Source: Bacteroidetes bacterium ADurb.Bin139 (GTDB taxonomy: Bacteria > Bacteroidota > Bacteroidia > Bacteroidales > UBA932). From it: a stretch of DNA of 64,000 nt. How positions within the stretch are numbered: position 1 is the first letter of the stretch; the number at the start of each line of letters is the position of its first letter. Below the pieces are notes generated by a model. That model was not told where the DNA came from and ran no database searches. It worked only from the letters and a program-made list of their open reading frames with translations. This document shows, one piece after another, positions 55,470 to 64,000 of the stretch. Location: assembly GCA_002070565.1 (NCBI GenBank), contig MWDM01000001.1, positions 62,001-126,000 of the forward strand. The letters are read 5' to 3'. The translations under genes and the position numbers were made by a program.

Positions 55470-55901
55470 ATGTCAATAGAAAAGAAAATTGAATTGTCGC
55501 CCACAAACAATGTCACGCGTGTATGCAGTAATACTAAAATTGTAGGCAATATTACCACACAGCACGATATCCGCATAGACGGTTACCTGGAGGGTAAAGT
55601 AATAACAGAAGGGAAACTGGTTATAGGTGAAACCGGAAAGTGTGTTGGAGAAGCTGAATGTCAGAGTGTTGACATTAGCGGAAGCTTTGACGGCATATTA
55701 AAGGTCACAGAACTTGCTTCTCTGCGCGATAAATGCATTTTCAAAGGAGAAATTCATTCAGACCAGCTTTCCATTGAACCCTCGGTGCGTATAAGCGGTC
55801 AGTTGATTTCTCCTGAATTGTCCGACAGCAAAGCAAAAAAACCGATACCTGCCCCTGTGATCAATGAATCCCCGGAAGCTGCTCTGCCTGAAAGAAAATA
55901 A
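55470..55901 (+). CDS. Bactofilin
   Basis: 143 aa polymer-forming cytoskeletal protein with a right-handed beta-helix: six-residue repeats are seen around 'GNITTQHDIRIDGYLEGKV' and 'SVDISGSFDGILKV'. Bactofilins direct cell-shape and wall proteins; the adjacent S41 protease fits. Flanking N- and C-terminal tails are proline- and lysine-rich. The ATG at 55470 is chosen over a TTG that overlaps ctp. It ends 5 bp before the converging MATE gene. Confidence 0.9.
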   Translation: MSIEKKIELSPTNNVTRVCSNTKIVGNITTQHDIRIDGYLEGKVITEGKLVIGETGKCVGEAECQSVDISGSFDGILKVTELASLRDKCIFKGEIHSDQLSIEPSVRISGQLISPELSDSKAKKPIPAPVINESPEAALPERK

Positions 55902-55906
55902 CAAGG

Positions 55907-57217
55907 TCAGATGGCGTTGAATACGTATTTTCGCGCCATCCACGTCTGGGCCGCCGATCTGGTCACAAGGTGTGCGGCATACCCTATCCACAGGGACTGT
56001 ATACCCAGTGACCCTTCCAATGCCAGGTAGCAGGCATAAAAAGCAAACACAGATAAAATCATGATATTGCGCAACGGTTTTCCGGCCGTAGCGCCTATAT
56101 ATATCCCATCCCACATGAATGTAAGGCAGGATATAAGCGGCATGCTGTACAACCAGGGGAGGAAAGGCTGCGCAGCCCGGATGACATCAGGGGCCGAGGT
56201 CATCATACGCAAAAGCCATTGGTCTCCCACAATGTAGAAAAATGTTGAGACAATCCCCACTACAGTACTCCAGGCAAACAGCAACTTTATGGTGCGCATG
56301 AGGGCCGGCTTGTCCCCGGCTCCTATGAATTTTCCCGTAAGCGCCTCTCCTGCATAAGCGAATCCGTCAACAAAATAGGAGAACAAAAGCAGTAATTTCA
56401 TCATAATAGTGGCAACAGCCAGCAAGGTGTCTCCATATTTTGCTGCCAAAAAAGTAAATCCGGTATAAATCAAGAGCATGCATATTGATCTTATAAACAG
56501 GTTGCCGCTCAGGCTGAAATACCGCTTCCACCCGCCCTTCTCTATCACACGGGCCAGGGAAACATGCCGGAACATCTTTCTGTAAAAGGCAAGCAGCAGA
56601 ACGATACCGGTAATAATTCCGATATACTGTGCTGCTACAGTTCCCAGCGCTATTCCCCGGATCCCCATGTCCATTTTCAGGGCAAACAGCAGGCTCAGGG
56701 CAATATTGGTAATATTGATCACCACATCCATGATCATGGATGCCAGGGTATTCTGCACCCCGATGAACCAGCCTCTGAAAACAAACAGTGCCAGCACCGC
56801 AGGAGCCGCCCAGATACGGGTGAAGAAATACTCCAGGGCCAGGTTTTCCACTTCTGCCGAAGAAGGAGAAAGCCACATCACCAGACGGGCGAAAGGCCAC
56901 TGGACCAGAAGCAGCAGGAGTGAAAATCCCAGTGCCAGCAAAAGGCCCTGCATTCCCGTTCTTACCATTTCCAGCCGGTCTGCTTTGCCGTATGCCTGTG
57001 CCGTGATTCCGGCTGTTCCTATGCGCAGGAATCCAAAATTCCAGTAAAGCAGGTCAAAAAGAGTGGATCCGATAGCTACGCCTCCAATGGCGGTGGCAGA
57101 TCCAAGACGCCCGGCAATGGCCGTATCGGCCATACCCACAAGGGGTATGGTAATCCCGGCAAGCATGCTGGGAATTGCCAGGTTGAGGATTTGTCTGTTC
57201 AGGTGGGCGGTTTTCAT
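55907..57217 (-). CDS. MATE-family efflux protein (DinF-like)
   Basis: 436 aa with about twelve membrane helices. The first 'NLAIPSMLAGITIPLVGMAD' and 'LWIGYAAHLVTRSAAQTWMA' at the end are MATE features; the sequence is of the DinF subgroup, drug/Na+ or H+ antiport. No linked regulator. It starts 7 nt after rsgA ends and shares its transcript. Confidence 0.88.
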   Translation of the reverse strand: MKTAHLNRQILNLAIPSMLAGITIPLVGMADTAIAGRLGSATAIGGVAIGSTLFDLLYWNFGFLRIGTAGITAQAYGKADRLEMVRTGMQGLLLALGFSLLLLLVQWPFARLVMWLSPSSAEVENLALEYFFTRIWAAPAVLALFVFRGWFIGVQNTLASMIMDVVINITNIALSLLFALKMDMGIRGIALGTVAAQYIGIITGIVLLLAFYRKMFRHVSLARVIEKGGWKRYFSLSGNLFIRSICMLLIYTGFTFLAAKYGDTLLAVATIMMKLLLLFSYFVDGFAYAGEALTGKFIGAGDKPALMRTIKLLFAWSTVVGIVSTFFYIVGDQWLLRMMTSAPDVIRAAQPFLPWLYSMPLISCLTFMWDGIYIGATAGKPLRNIMILSVFAFYACYLALEGSLGIQSLWIGYAAHLVTRSAAQTWMARKYVFNAI

Positions 57218-57224
57218 GCAGGTT

Positions 57225-58193
57225 TCAGGTACGGTATTTTCCTCCTTCCGGATCTTCCAGCATCTTCAGGTAACTATCATAACGTTCTGCCGGGATCAGT
57301 CCTTCTTCCACAGCATCCCTGACTGCACAATCGGGCTCTCCTGCATGAAGACAACTGTTGAAACGGCACGATGCCGATGCGGCAAAGATTTCCGGAAAGT
57401 AATGGGATAATTCTTCCTTTGTCATTTCCAGCAGCCCGAAACCTTTTATTCCCGGACTGTCAATGATGTACCCTCCGGTACCCAGCGGATGCATTTCGTA
57501 ATATGTGGTGGTGTGTTTTCCGGTCATGTGCGCCAGTGAAATAGGGGCTGTTTTGAGTTTCAGCTTCGGATCCAGCCTGTTGGCCAGAGCAGATTTACCC
57601 ACCCCGGAAATACCCGATAAAAGCGATATTTTTCCTTTCAGAAGTTCTGACAGCGGCTCAATTCCCGCTCCGGTCCTGGCCGAGACCTCCATTACGGTGT
57701 ATCCCGCCCTTTGATAGACATCCCTGTATTGTCCGGCCTGGCTGCGGTATTGCGGCGCCCATTCCAGCTGGTCTGTCTTGTTCAGGATGATGGTTGCAGG
57801 AACACTGTAGGCCTGGCAAGTTACCAGGAAACGGTCTATGAAGGGAAAAGGGGTCTTTGGCTCGGTGGCACTCAAAATAACACAGGCCCTGTCTATATTG
57901 GCGGCAATGATATGTGCCTGACGCGAAAGATTGACCGATTTCCGGATCAGGTAATTCACCCTGGGGTTGATTTGAGTTATCACGGCCTTTTCTTTCCTGT
58001 GGTTACCCCCCGGTTGCCAGAATCCGTTCACCCGGTCTCCCACGGCAACAGGATTTGTCAGTTTTCCCTTCTCCAGACGAAGCCTTCCGCTGAGAATGGC
58101 TGTGAAAGGTTCCCACCGGGGCAGGAAAGTAAGCCGGTATAGTGAACCAGTCTGTTTGATCACGGTTGCATTCTGAAAATGCTGCTGTTCCAT
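57225..58193 (-). CDS. rsgA: Ribosome small-subunit GTPase RsgA
   Basis: 322 aa circularly permuted GTPase acting late in 30S assembly. N-terminal OB domain, G4 'ILNKTDQLEW' near residue 136, P-loop 'LSGISGVGKSALANRL' near 192, G3 'DSPGIKGFGL', and a zinc knuckle 'CRFNSCLHAGEPDCAV' near 283-298. Divergent from ispB with boxes 20 bp apart; MATE gene follows. Confidence 0.95.
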   Translation of the reverse strand: MEQQHFQNATVIKQTGSLYRLTFLPRWEPFTAILSGRLRLEKGKLTNPVAVGDRVNGFWQPGGNHRKEKAVITQINPRVNYLIRKSVNLSRQAHIIAANIDRACVILSATEPKTPFPFIDRFLVTCQAYSVPATIILNKTDQLEWAPQYRSQAGQYRDVYQRAGYTVMEVSARTGAGIEPLSELLKGKISLLSGISGVGKSALANRLDPKLKLKTAPISLAHMTGKHTTTYYEMHPLGTGGYIIDSPGIKGFGLLEMTKEELSHYFPEIFAASASCRFNSCLHAGEPDCAVRDAVEEGLIPAERYDSYLKMLEDPEGGKYRT

Positions 58194-58212
58194 ATTGATT
58201 GCTCCGGGCCGT

Positions 58213-58248
58213 CAAAGGTACAAAAATGTTCAAAAAAGACTACCTTTG
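58213..58248. promoter_or_regulatory. Back-to-back -7 boxes for rsgA and the polyprenyl synthase
   Basis: TACCTTTG on the minus strand (58213-58220) lies 19 nt before rsgA and TACCTTTG on the plus strand (58241-58248) lies 4 nt before the ispB ATG. The boxes are 20 bp apart. Confidence 0.7.
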
Positions 58249-58252
58249 TATT

Positions 58253-59224
58253 ATGTTTACAACAAGTGAAATACAAGGCTTTGTGAGCCAGGGCATTCAA
58301 AATATCATGAAATCCTATGACCACAGCCGCCTGCACGGGCCGGTAGAATATGCGTTGTCAGCAGGAGGTAAAAGGTTACGTCCGCTGCTGTGCCTTCTTT
58401 CGTATAATATCTTTTCCGATAAGCTTCCTCCCACTGTTTTATATCCTGCCCTGGGAATAGAGATCTATCATAACTTCACCTTGTTGCATGACGATGTCAT
58501 GGACTGCTCCCATACCAGAAGAAGCCGGCCTACAGTCCATATGAAATGGAATGTCAATACGGCCATCCTGGCCGGAGATGCCATGTGCATGCTGGCATAC
58601 AAGTATATAAGTAAGTGTGATCCCCGTGTCCTGCCCCTGGTTATGGAGTCTTTTCACAGGGCTGCAGAACAGGTCTGCGAGGGACAACAGCTGGATATGG
58701 ATTATGAGAAAAAACCGTTCATTACAGAAGACGATTACATTGATATGATATCGCTCAAAACCGGTGCCCTGATAGCCTGTTCCATGGAAATTGGGGGTTT
58801 GTGCGCAGAAGCCTCTCCCCGTTCGGTAAGCAACCTGTTTGACGCAGGAATGGCACTGGGCAGGGCCTTTCAGATCCAGGACGATTATCTGGATGTTTAC
58901 GGAGACCCCAAAGTGTTTGGAAAATCCACCGGGACCGATATTGAAAACAACAAGAAAACCTGGTTGCTTACCTATGCCCTGCACAAGGCGACAGGAGAGA
59001 ACCTGTCAGAGCTGAACCGTCTCCTCTCTCAGAAAGAAATCCCGGATCGCGTAGGACAGATAGTTATGCTATACAACAAGCTCGGGGCAGGAGAAGCTGC
59101 CGGTGATAAAATCGCCTTTTACCTGCAAAGCGCACAGGACGCCCTGGAAAACCTGGAGGTACGCGGGGAAAAGAGTATGGTATTGCAGGAATTTCTTAAA
59201 AGTCTTATTAACAGGAGCAGGTAA
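58253..59224 (+). CDS. Polyprenyl diphosphate synthase
   Basis: 323 aa trans-prenyltransferase using isopentenyl diphosphate from the MEP route. The first Asp-rich motif is '[20 protein letters not shown]' near residue 78-97 and the second '[17 protein letters not shown]' near 206-222. Chain length is not readable reliably. An ATG at 58253 was chosen; the promoter box ends 4 nt before it. The stop overlaps the next start by one base (TAATG), beginning the operon with DUF4254, GT9 and U32 genes. Confidence 0.92.
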   Translation: MFTTSEIQGFVSQGIQNIMKSYDHSRLHGPVEYALSAGGKRLRPLLCLLSYNIFSDKLPPTVLYPALGIEIYHNFTLLHDDVMDCSHTRRSRPTVHMKWNVNTAILAGDAMCMLAYKYISKCDPRVLPLVMESFHRAAEQVCEGQQLDMDYEKKPFITEDDYIDMISLKTGALIACSMEIGGLCAEASPRSVSNLFDAGMALGRAFQIQDDYLDVYGDPKVFGKSTGTDIENNKKTWLLTYALHKATGENLSELNRLLSQKEIPDRVGQIVMLYNKLGAGEAAGDKIAFYLQSAQDALENLEVRGEKSMVLQEFLKSLINRSR

Positions 59225-59844
59225 TGGATATCTCGTCTTTTAGCCATCATTGCAACGTTCTGTTTGACAAGGCCATTGAAGATTATCACAAAATGGAACC
59301 GGCAGACGCTGCATACACTTCATACACTAACCCGTATCCTGACCACTCGCTTGACAATGTGCTGTTCAAAAAAAGCCGGATAGATACACTGCAGTGGCAT
59401 CTGGAAGATAAGATCCGTGATCCGGAAATTGAACCGGCAGAAGCCCTGCGTATCAAGCGCAGGATAGACGCCCTGAACCAGGAGCGCACCAATGTGGTGG
59501 AACAGCTGGACCTCATGTTTTATCGTAAATTTTCAGGGGCACCCCGTTTGCCGGACGCTTCAATAAACACCGAAACTCCGGCCTGGGCTATGGATCGCTT
59601 GTCCATCCTGGCACTGAAAATCTACCATATGCAGATAGAAGCCCACAGGGAAAACTCACCCCTGGCCCCGGTCTGCAAAAATAAACTGGAGATACTAACA
59701 GAGCAGCGCAAAGACCTCTCCAGAGCCATTGACCAGCTGCTTGCCGATCTGAAAACCGGAAAGAAAACCATGAAATTGTACAAACAGATGAAAATGTACA
59801 ACGATCCGCTTCTCAACCCCGTCCTGTATGAAAAGGGAAATTAG
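59224..59844 (+). CDS. DUF4254 protein
   Basis: 206 aa, mostly helical, no signal or membrane segment. DUF4254 genes are usual neighbours of the GT9 glycosyltransferase in Bacteroidota; function unknown, perhaps in lipopolysaccharide synthesis (inference from neighbour). Overlaps ispB by 1 nt and GT9 by 17 nt. Confidence 0.82.
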   Translation: MDISSFSHHCNVLFDKAIEDYHKMEPADAAYTSYTNPYPDHSLDNVLFKKSRIDTLQWHLEDKIRDPEIEPAEALRIKRRIDALNQERTNVVEQLDLMFYRKFSGAPRLPDASINTETPAWAMDRLSILALKIYHMQIEAHRENSPLAPVCKNKLEILTEQRKDLSRAIDQLLADLKTGKKTMKLYKQMKMYNDPLLNPVLYEKGN

Positions 59845-60817
59845 AAGACCGCACGTGCTCTGTCTGCGTTTTTCTTCATTGGGTGATGTGGCCATCGCCT
59901 CTGTTGTGCTTAAAGCGTGCGCCAGGGACAATCCCGGGGTGCTTTTCACCCTGGCCGGTCCCGGTATGCTGGCCCCTTTGTTTGCAGGGGTCCCCAATTT
60001 GTCTTTGTTCCCTGTAGATAAGAAACAGCCTCTAAGGATCATTTTTAGAAGCCTCTGGAAAATCCATCCCACCCATGTTGCCGACCTGCACAGTGTGATC
60101 CGGTCTTATTTCCTACGTGCTGCCTTCTTTTTACACGGCAAACCTGTTGCCTTCCTGCATAAGGAACGGGGCTCAAGACGAAGGTTGCTGAAAGCTCCCG
60201 CAACCAGCCCTGCCCTGGTTCCGGTTTACCAGCTTTATGCAAAAACATTGCAGAAGCTGGGATTCCAGTCGCCTTCTCTTGCCGGGAACAACATTATTTC
60301 CCTGGAACGCGGACCCTGGAAAGCGGTAGGGATCGCACCCTTTGCCCTCCATAACGGAAAACAGTGGCCGCCAGAGAGGATGCGCCGGATTGCAGTTTTC
60401 CTGGCACAGGAAGGAGCCCGGGTTTTTCTGTTTGGCGGGGGACGTGAAGAGAAAGTTCAAATGGAAGCCTGGGTTTCGGATCACAGCAATATTTGCCTGG
60501 CGGCGGGCACCGGGAGCGGTTTTGAGGCTGAACTGGCGATCATCAAGACCCTGGATGTGATGATCAGCATGGACTCGGCCAATATGCATTTTGCCTCGGC
60601 CATGGGCATTCCGGTCATATCCATCTGGGGAGCCACCCATCCCAAAGCGGGATTTTACGGGTGGAGGCAGGATCCGCAAAGGGCAGTACAACTGCCCATG
60701 GATTGCCGCCCCTGTTCCATATTTGGAGCCAAAAAGTGCTGGAAGGGGACGTATGCGTGCCTGGAAGATCTTACCACAGAACAAGTCTTATCCTATGTCA
60801 GAACAGCTATGGAATAA
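59828..60817 (+). CDS. Glycosyltransferase family 9 (heptosyltransferase-like)
   Basis: 329 aa GT-B enzyme resembling WaaC/WaaF-type heptosyltransferases of lipopolysaccharide core. 'RFSSLGDVAIASVVLKA' is the N-terminal signature and 'ISMDSANMHFASAMGIPVIS' near 244-264 the nucleotide-sugar site. Sugar is unknown. The ATG lies within the end of DUF4254 and the end overlaps the U32 gene by 23 nt. Confidence 0.9.
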   Translation: MKREIRRPHVLCLRFSSLGDVAIASVVLKACARDNPGVLFTLAGPGMLAPLFAGVPNLSLFPVDKKQPLRIIFRSLWKIHPTHVADLHSVIRSYFLRAAFFLHGKPVAFLHKERGSRRRLLKAPATSPALVPVYQLYAKTLQKLGFQSPSLAGNNIISLERGPWKAVGIAPFALHNGKQWPPERMRRIAVFLAQEGARVFLFGGGREEKVQMEAWVSDHSNICLAAGTGSGFEAELAIIKTLDVMISMDSANMHFASAMGIPVISIWGATHPKAGFYGWRQDPQRAVQLPMDCRPCSIFGAKKCWKGTYACLEDLTTEQVLSYVRTAME

Positions 60818-62048
60818 ACCCGAAATCATGGCCCCGGCAGGCAATTGGACAAGCCTGAAGGCTGCTGCACAGGGGGGTGCCGGGTCGGTCTATTTTGGGG
60901 TGGGAGAACTGAATATGCGCGCTCATGCCGCCCACAATTTCCAGAAGGAAGACCTGCCCGGGATCACGGCATTCTGCCAAAACAACGGAATGCGTTCCTA
61001 TCTGACGGTCAACACCATTTTTTACGACCAGGACCTGGAAGAACTGAAGTCGCTGTTACAGGCCGCAGCCCGGGCCGGTATCTCTGCTGTAATTGCATCC
61101 GATATGGCCGCCATTGAAGAAGCCCGCTCCCTGGGGCTGGAAGTGCATATTTCCACGCAGCTCAATGTGTCCAATATCCGCGCCCTGGCTTTTTACGCCC
61201 GTTTTGCCGATGTGGTGGTACTGGCCAGGGAGCTGACCCTGGAACAAATAGGGGCCATAGCCCGGGAAGTCAGAGCACGCAACATTACAGGACCCTCCGG
61301 AAATCGGGTCAAACTGGAGCTTTTCTGCCACGGGGCCCTGTGCATGGCTATATCGGGCAAATGCTACATGAGCCTTCACCATTACAACAAATCGGCCAAC
61401 CGGGGTGCATGCTACCAGATCTGCCGCCGTTCCTATACGGTCACAGACAACGAAACCGGTGAACAAATGGAGGTGGACAACAAATACATCATGTCTCCCA
61501 AAGACCTGTGCACGGTCCGTTTCCTGGACAAGATACTTGCCAGCGGCATTGAGATCCTTAAGATCGAAGGCCGGGCCCGGTCTCCGGAATATGTCAAAAC
61601 CACAGCACAGGTCTACAACCAGGCGGCCCGGGCAGTGTTCAACGGGACGTTTACACCCGGGCTGGCGGCCAACCTGGAAGAGAGGTTGAAAATGGTTTTC
61701 AACCGTGGATTCTGGGGTGGGTATTATTTGGGACAACCCCTGGGACAATGGAGCGAGGCTTATGGGAACCAGGCAACGCAAAAGAAGACGTATGTGGCCC
61801 GGGTGACCAATTATTATACCGGTCAGGGAGTGGCCCGGTTAAAAATTGAAGCGGTTCCGCTTCATACCGGGGACCAAATCCTGATTATTGGACCCACTAC
61901 CGGTGTGGTGGAGGATAAGGTACGTGAGATCCGCCTGGAAGGCGGCACACCTGTTACAACTGCCCCGCAGGGTTCTGTCTGTTCCATTCCCGTTGCAACC
62001 AGGTTACGGCGGTCGGACAAAGTGTACCGCCTGGAAAACATTGTCTAG
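60795..62048 (+). CDS. U32-family protein (TrhP-like tRNA hydroxylation)
   Basis: 417 aa from the ATG at 60795. 'IMAPAGNWTSLKAAAQGGAG' begins the TIM-like barrel; 'ELFCHGALCMAISGKCYMS' near 172 and 'NRGACYQICRRSYT' hold the cysteines that could bind an Fe-S cluster. U32 proteins include TrhP for 5-hydroxyuridine in tRNA, and UbiU/UbiV; the label 'peptidase' is historic. Length fits TrhP-like members. 4-nt overlap with converging ctlX. Confidence 0.88.
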   Translation: MSEQLWNKPEIMAPAGNWTSLKAAAQGGAGSVYFGVGELNMRAHAAHNFQKEDLPGITAFCQNNGMRSYLTVNTIFYDQDLEELKSLLQAAARAGISAVIASDMAAIEEARSLGLEVHISTQLNVSNIRALAFYARFADVVVLARELTLEQIGAIAREVRARNITGPSGNRVKLELFCHGALCMAISGKCYMSLHHYNKSANRGACYQICRRSYTVTDNETGEQMEVDNKYIMSPKDLCTVRFLDKILASGIEILKIEGRARSPEYVKTTAQVYNQAARAVFNGTFTPGLAANLEERLKMVFNRGFWGGYYLGQPLGQWSEAYGNQATQKKTYVARVTNYYTGQGVARLKIEAVPLHTGDQILIIGPTTGVVEDKVREIRLEGGTPVTTAPQGSVCSIPVATRLRRSDKVYRLENIV

Positions 62049-62941
62049 ACAACCTCTGCCAGCATGCAGCGGGCAGAACCGCCGCCGTGTGTTTCTATGG
62101 CATTGAGCTCCGGAGTGATAAGCCTGTTAAAAGACCTGAGAACTTTGCGTTGCGACGGGGTGAGTGCTGTGTATGCGCGTTTTGACATGACCAGAAACGG
62201 CTCGTTTTTACGGGAAAATACCTGGAACATGTTGCCGGCAAAGTCGTTCATTTGCCGGGCCGTGATTTCTACCACCGTTTTGTTATCCTGTTTAAAAATG
62301 TCCAGCAGCAACTGCCGGTCAGACTCAGAAGGGATGGATTCCAGGCAGATGACCACATATGCCTGAGCCATGCACATCATCACGTTGGTATGGTAAATGG
62401 CCGATCCTTTGTCCAGAGCATCAAAACAGATGGCATGGTAATTAAGCGTATCACAGATATCCCGGAACAGGCCCTCATCGGTTCTTGGAGAACGGCAGGC
62501 ATAGGCCCTGTTGTTTTCCCGGTCAAAGATCATGCTCCCGGTGCCTTCAAGGAAACGGTTTTCGCGTTCCCGCTGGCTTATGTCTATCCACCGGATGCGC
62601 GGGGCGTGTTCCTGAATGGCCTGAAAGACAGATTTTTTTCGTTCCAGCCGTCTGTTTGGGGCGTACATGGGGTATAAGACGGCCAGTTGCCCCGGGTGAA
62701 AAGAAATCCAATTGTTTGGGAAAATGGAATCGGGTGTGTGCGGTTCGGGAGTGTCCTGAACCACCATTACATCTATATCGTGTTTCCGGAGCAGGGCCAC
62801 ATAGCGATCGAACTCTGCCAGTGCCTTTTCCTGCACCAGGGCCGCATCTTCTCCCGTAGCAACCTGGAAGGCGTTGTTTACTGCTGTCTGCGGATTAAAA
62901 CCGAAACAGCAGGGACGTATCATTAGCAGTTTGCTAGTCAA
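62045..62941 (-). CDS. ctlX: Citrulline utilisation hydrolase CtlX-type
   Basis: 298 aa of the amidinotransferase/arginine deiminase superfamily. '[19 protein letters not shown]' at the start, '[20 protein letters not shown]' near 72 and '[11 protein letters not shown]' (here [14 protein letters not shown]) with the catalytic Cys near the end are conserved in CtlX, which turns citrulline into ornithine, ammonia and CO2. The start must be TTG at 62941 for the family N-terminus; ATG at 62923 would lose six residues. Overlaps rocD by 8 nt. Confidence 0.86.
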   Translation of the reverse strand: MTSKLLMIRPCCFGFNPQTAVNNAFQVATGEDAALVQEKALAEFDRYVALLRKHDIDVMVVQDTPEPHTPDSIFPNNWISFHPGQLAVLYPMYAPNRRLERKKSVFQAIQEHAPRIRWIDISQRERENRFLEGTGSMIFDRENNRAYACRSPRTDEGLFRDICDTLNYHAICFDALDKGSAIYHTNVMMCMAQAYVVICLESIPSESDRQLLLDIFKQDNKTVVEITARQMNDFAGNMFQVFSRKNEPFLVMSKRAYTALTPSQRKVLRSFNRLITPELNAIETHGGGSARCMLAEVV

Positions 62942-64000
62942 AGCTCAGAATTGTTTTACTGATAATCTCCAGGGCCTGCATCAGCTGGGATTCCCTGATC
63001 ACCAGAGGCGGAGCCAGGCGGATGATGTGCCTGTGCGTAGGCTTTGCAAGCACACCGTTTTTTGCCATGGCCATACAGATATCCCAGGCTTCCACCCCGT
63101 TTTTAGGGGTGATGACTATGGCGTTCAGCATTCCTTTGCCACGAACCAGCTCTATACGGTCCGAAGGTATGGATTTCAGATAATTGCGGACGATTTTCCC
63201 CATGTAAGCTGCTTTCTCGGCCAGTTTTTCGTCTTCCACCACTTTCAAGGCCGCTTGTGCCACCCTGCAGGCAAGAGGAAATCCGCCAAACGTGGAGCCG
63301 TGTTCGCCGGGTTTTATAGTCAGCATAATCTCGTTGTTTGAAAGAACGGCAGACACAGGGAGAACCCCTCCCGAAATAGCCTTGCCAAGGATCAGGATAT
63401 CGGGGTGAACCCCTTCGTGGTCACAGCATATGCGTTTGCCCGTGCGTGCGATACCGGTCTGGACCTCATCTGCCACAAACAGCACATTGTGCTCTTTGCA
63501 CAGGTTATAGCACTTTTTGATATACCCCTCATCGGGGACCATTACCCCGGCCTCTCCCTGTATGGGCTCAACCAGAAAAGCGGCAATGCGCGGGCCCTGT
63601 TCCCTAAGGACTTTTTCCAGGGCATGAACGTTATTATAGGGGATCTTGATGAAACCCGGGGTATACGGACCAAAGCCCTCATAGGAGCTTGGATCTGTTG
63701 ACAGGGAGATCACTGTTATGGTGCGGCCGTGAAAATTGCCATCACAGCATATGATCATCGCCTCGTTTACCGGGATATTCTTTTTTTCATACCCCCAGCG
63801 GCGGGCCAGCTTTAGGGCTGTCTCGACGGCTTCTGCCCCGGTATTCATGGCCAAAACCTTGTCGTATCCAAAAAAACGGGTGACATACTCTTCGTAAGGT
63901 CCCAGGCAGTCGTTGTAAAAAGCGCGGGATGTCAGGCACAGTTGTTTGGCCTGATCTGTAAGGGCTTTTACAATTTTAGGATGACAATGTCCCTGGTTTA
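62934..64000 (-). CDS. rocD: Ornithine aminotransferase (5' end cut by window)
   Basis: 355 residues visible; the reading frame runs off at 64000, so about the first 50 residues are missing. Class III PLP aminotransferase: '[20 protein letters not shown]', '[20 protein letters not shown]' (PLP phosphate), '[14 protein letters not shown]' and '[16 protein letters not shown]' with the PLP lysine. It makes glutamate semialdehyde from ornithine. Next to ctlX, forming a citrulline to glutamate route. Confidence 0.93.
   Translation of the reverse strand, partial: NQGHCHPKIVKALTDQAKQLCLTSRAFYNDCLGPYEEYVTRFFGYDKVLAMNTGAEAVETALKLARRWGYEKKNIPVNEAMIICCDGNFHGRTITVISLSTDPSSYEGFGPYTPGFIKIPYNNVHALEKVLREQGPRIAAFLVEPIQGEAGVMVPDEGYIKKCYNLCKEHNVLFVADEVQTGIARTGKRICCDHEGVHPDILILGKAISGGVLPVSAVLSNNEIMLTIKPGEHGSTFGGFPLACRVAQAALKVVEDEKLAEKAAYMGKIVRNYLKSIPSDRIELVRGKGMLNAIVITPKNGVEAWDICMAMAKNGVLAKPTHRHIIRLAPPLVIRESQLMQALEIISKTILSFD

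Overview
The window is a compact, gene-dense stretch of chromosome from a member of the Bacteroidota, most likely of the order Bacteroidales. The evidence is a fused SecDF, a DUF2723 membrane protein, DUF4271-hemD and DUF4254-GT9 gene pairs, GH3 and LuxE-like enzymes, the sequence TAnnTTTG (the -7 element of Bacteroidota promoters) in front of many genes, and almost no Shine-Dalgarno sites. Genus cannot be told from the sequence alone. No rRNA, CRISPR array, insertion sequence or prophage was seen. Almost everything is housekeeping or envelope biology.

Layout. 0-5.1 kb: an envelope protein (PD40 plus SPOR) divergent from secDF. 5.1-7.6 kb: a GNAT acetyltransferase remnant, a serine hydrolase and ispD. 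7.6-16.5 kb: dnaE-gpmI (minus) divergent from rnr-lemA, then thiL. 16.5-24.5 kb: sufB-pnuC-sufC-sufD, a B12-dependent ribonucleotide reductase, ispE and a phosphopantetheinyl transferase. 24.5-28.3 kb: an S41-S37-DUF2156 operon. 28.4-32.1 kb: tyrS-rbfA-LolE-like permease, whose end overlaps nfo on the other strand. 32.1-37.3 kb: a GH95-like enzyme, groES-groEL and a second pnuC. 37.3-40.4 kb: a large secreted gluzincin/propeller/barrel protein and two tRNA-Gln genes. 40.4-47.0 kb: tadA, a bifunctional aminolipid acyltransferase, uvrC, and the DUF4271-hemD-lipoprotein-rnpA-yidD operon. 47.0-55.9 kb: DUF2723, a rdgB-recO-GH3-LuxE operon, ctp and bactofilin. 55.9-64.0 kb: MATE, rsgA, ispB-DUF4254-GT9-U32, ctlX, and ornithine aminotransferase cut by the window end.

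How genes fit together. IspD, IspE and a polyprenyl synthase point to the MEP isoprenoid route feeding quinone or lipid carriers. SufBCD builds Fe-S clusters. CtlX and RocD make a short route from citrulline through ornithine to glutamate semialdehyde. The acyltransferase fusion probably makes ornithine- or glycine-type lipids.

The most striking signal is regulatory. At seven of nine divergent gene pairs two TAnnTTTG boxes stand back to back only 12-20 bp apart (one has a mismatch). In five genes the box ends just 3-6 nt before the start codon, which predicts leaderless mRNAs; three more lie at 4-9 nt. I found no clear new defence or mobile system. The best candidates for undescribed biology are these compact promoters, the gluzincin-propeller-barrel protein and the active-site-altered GH95 protein.
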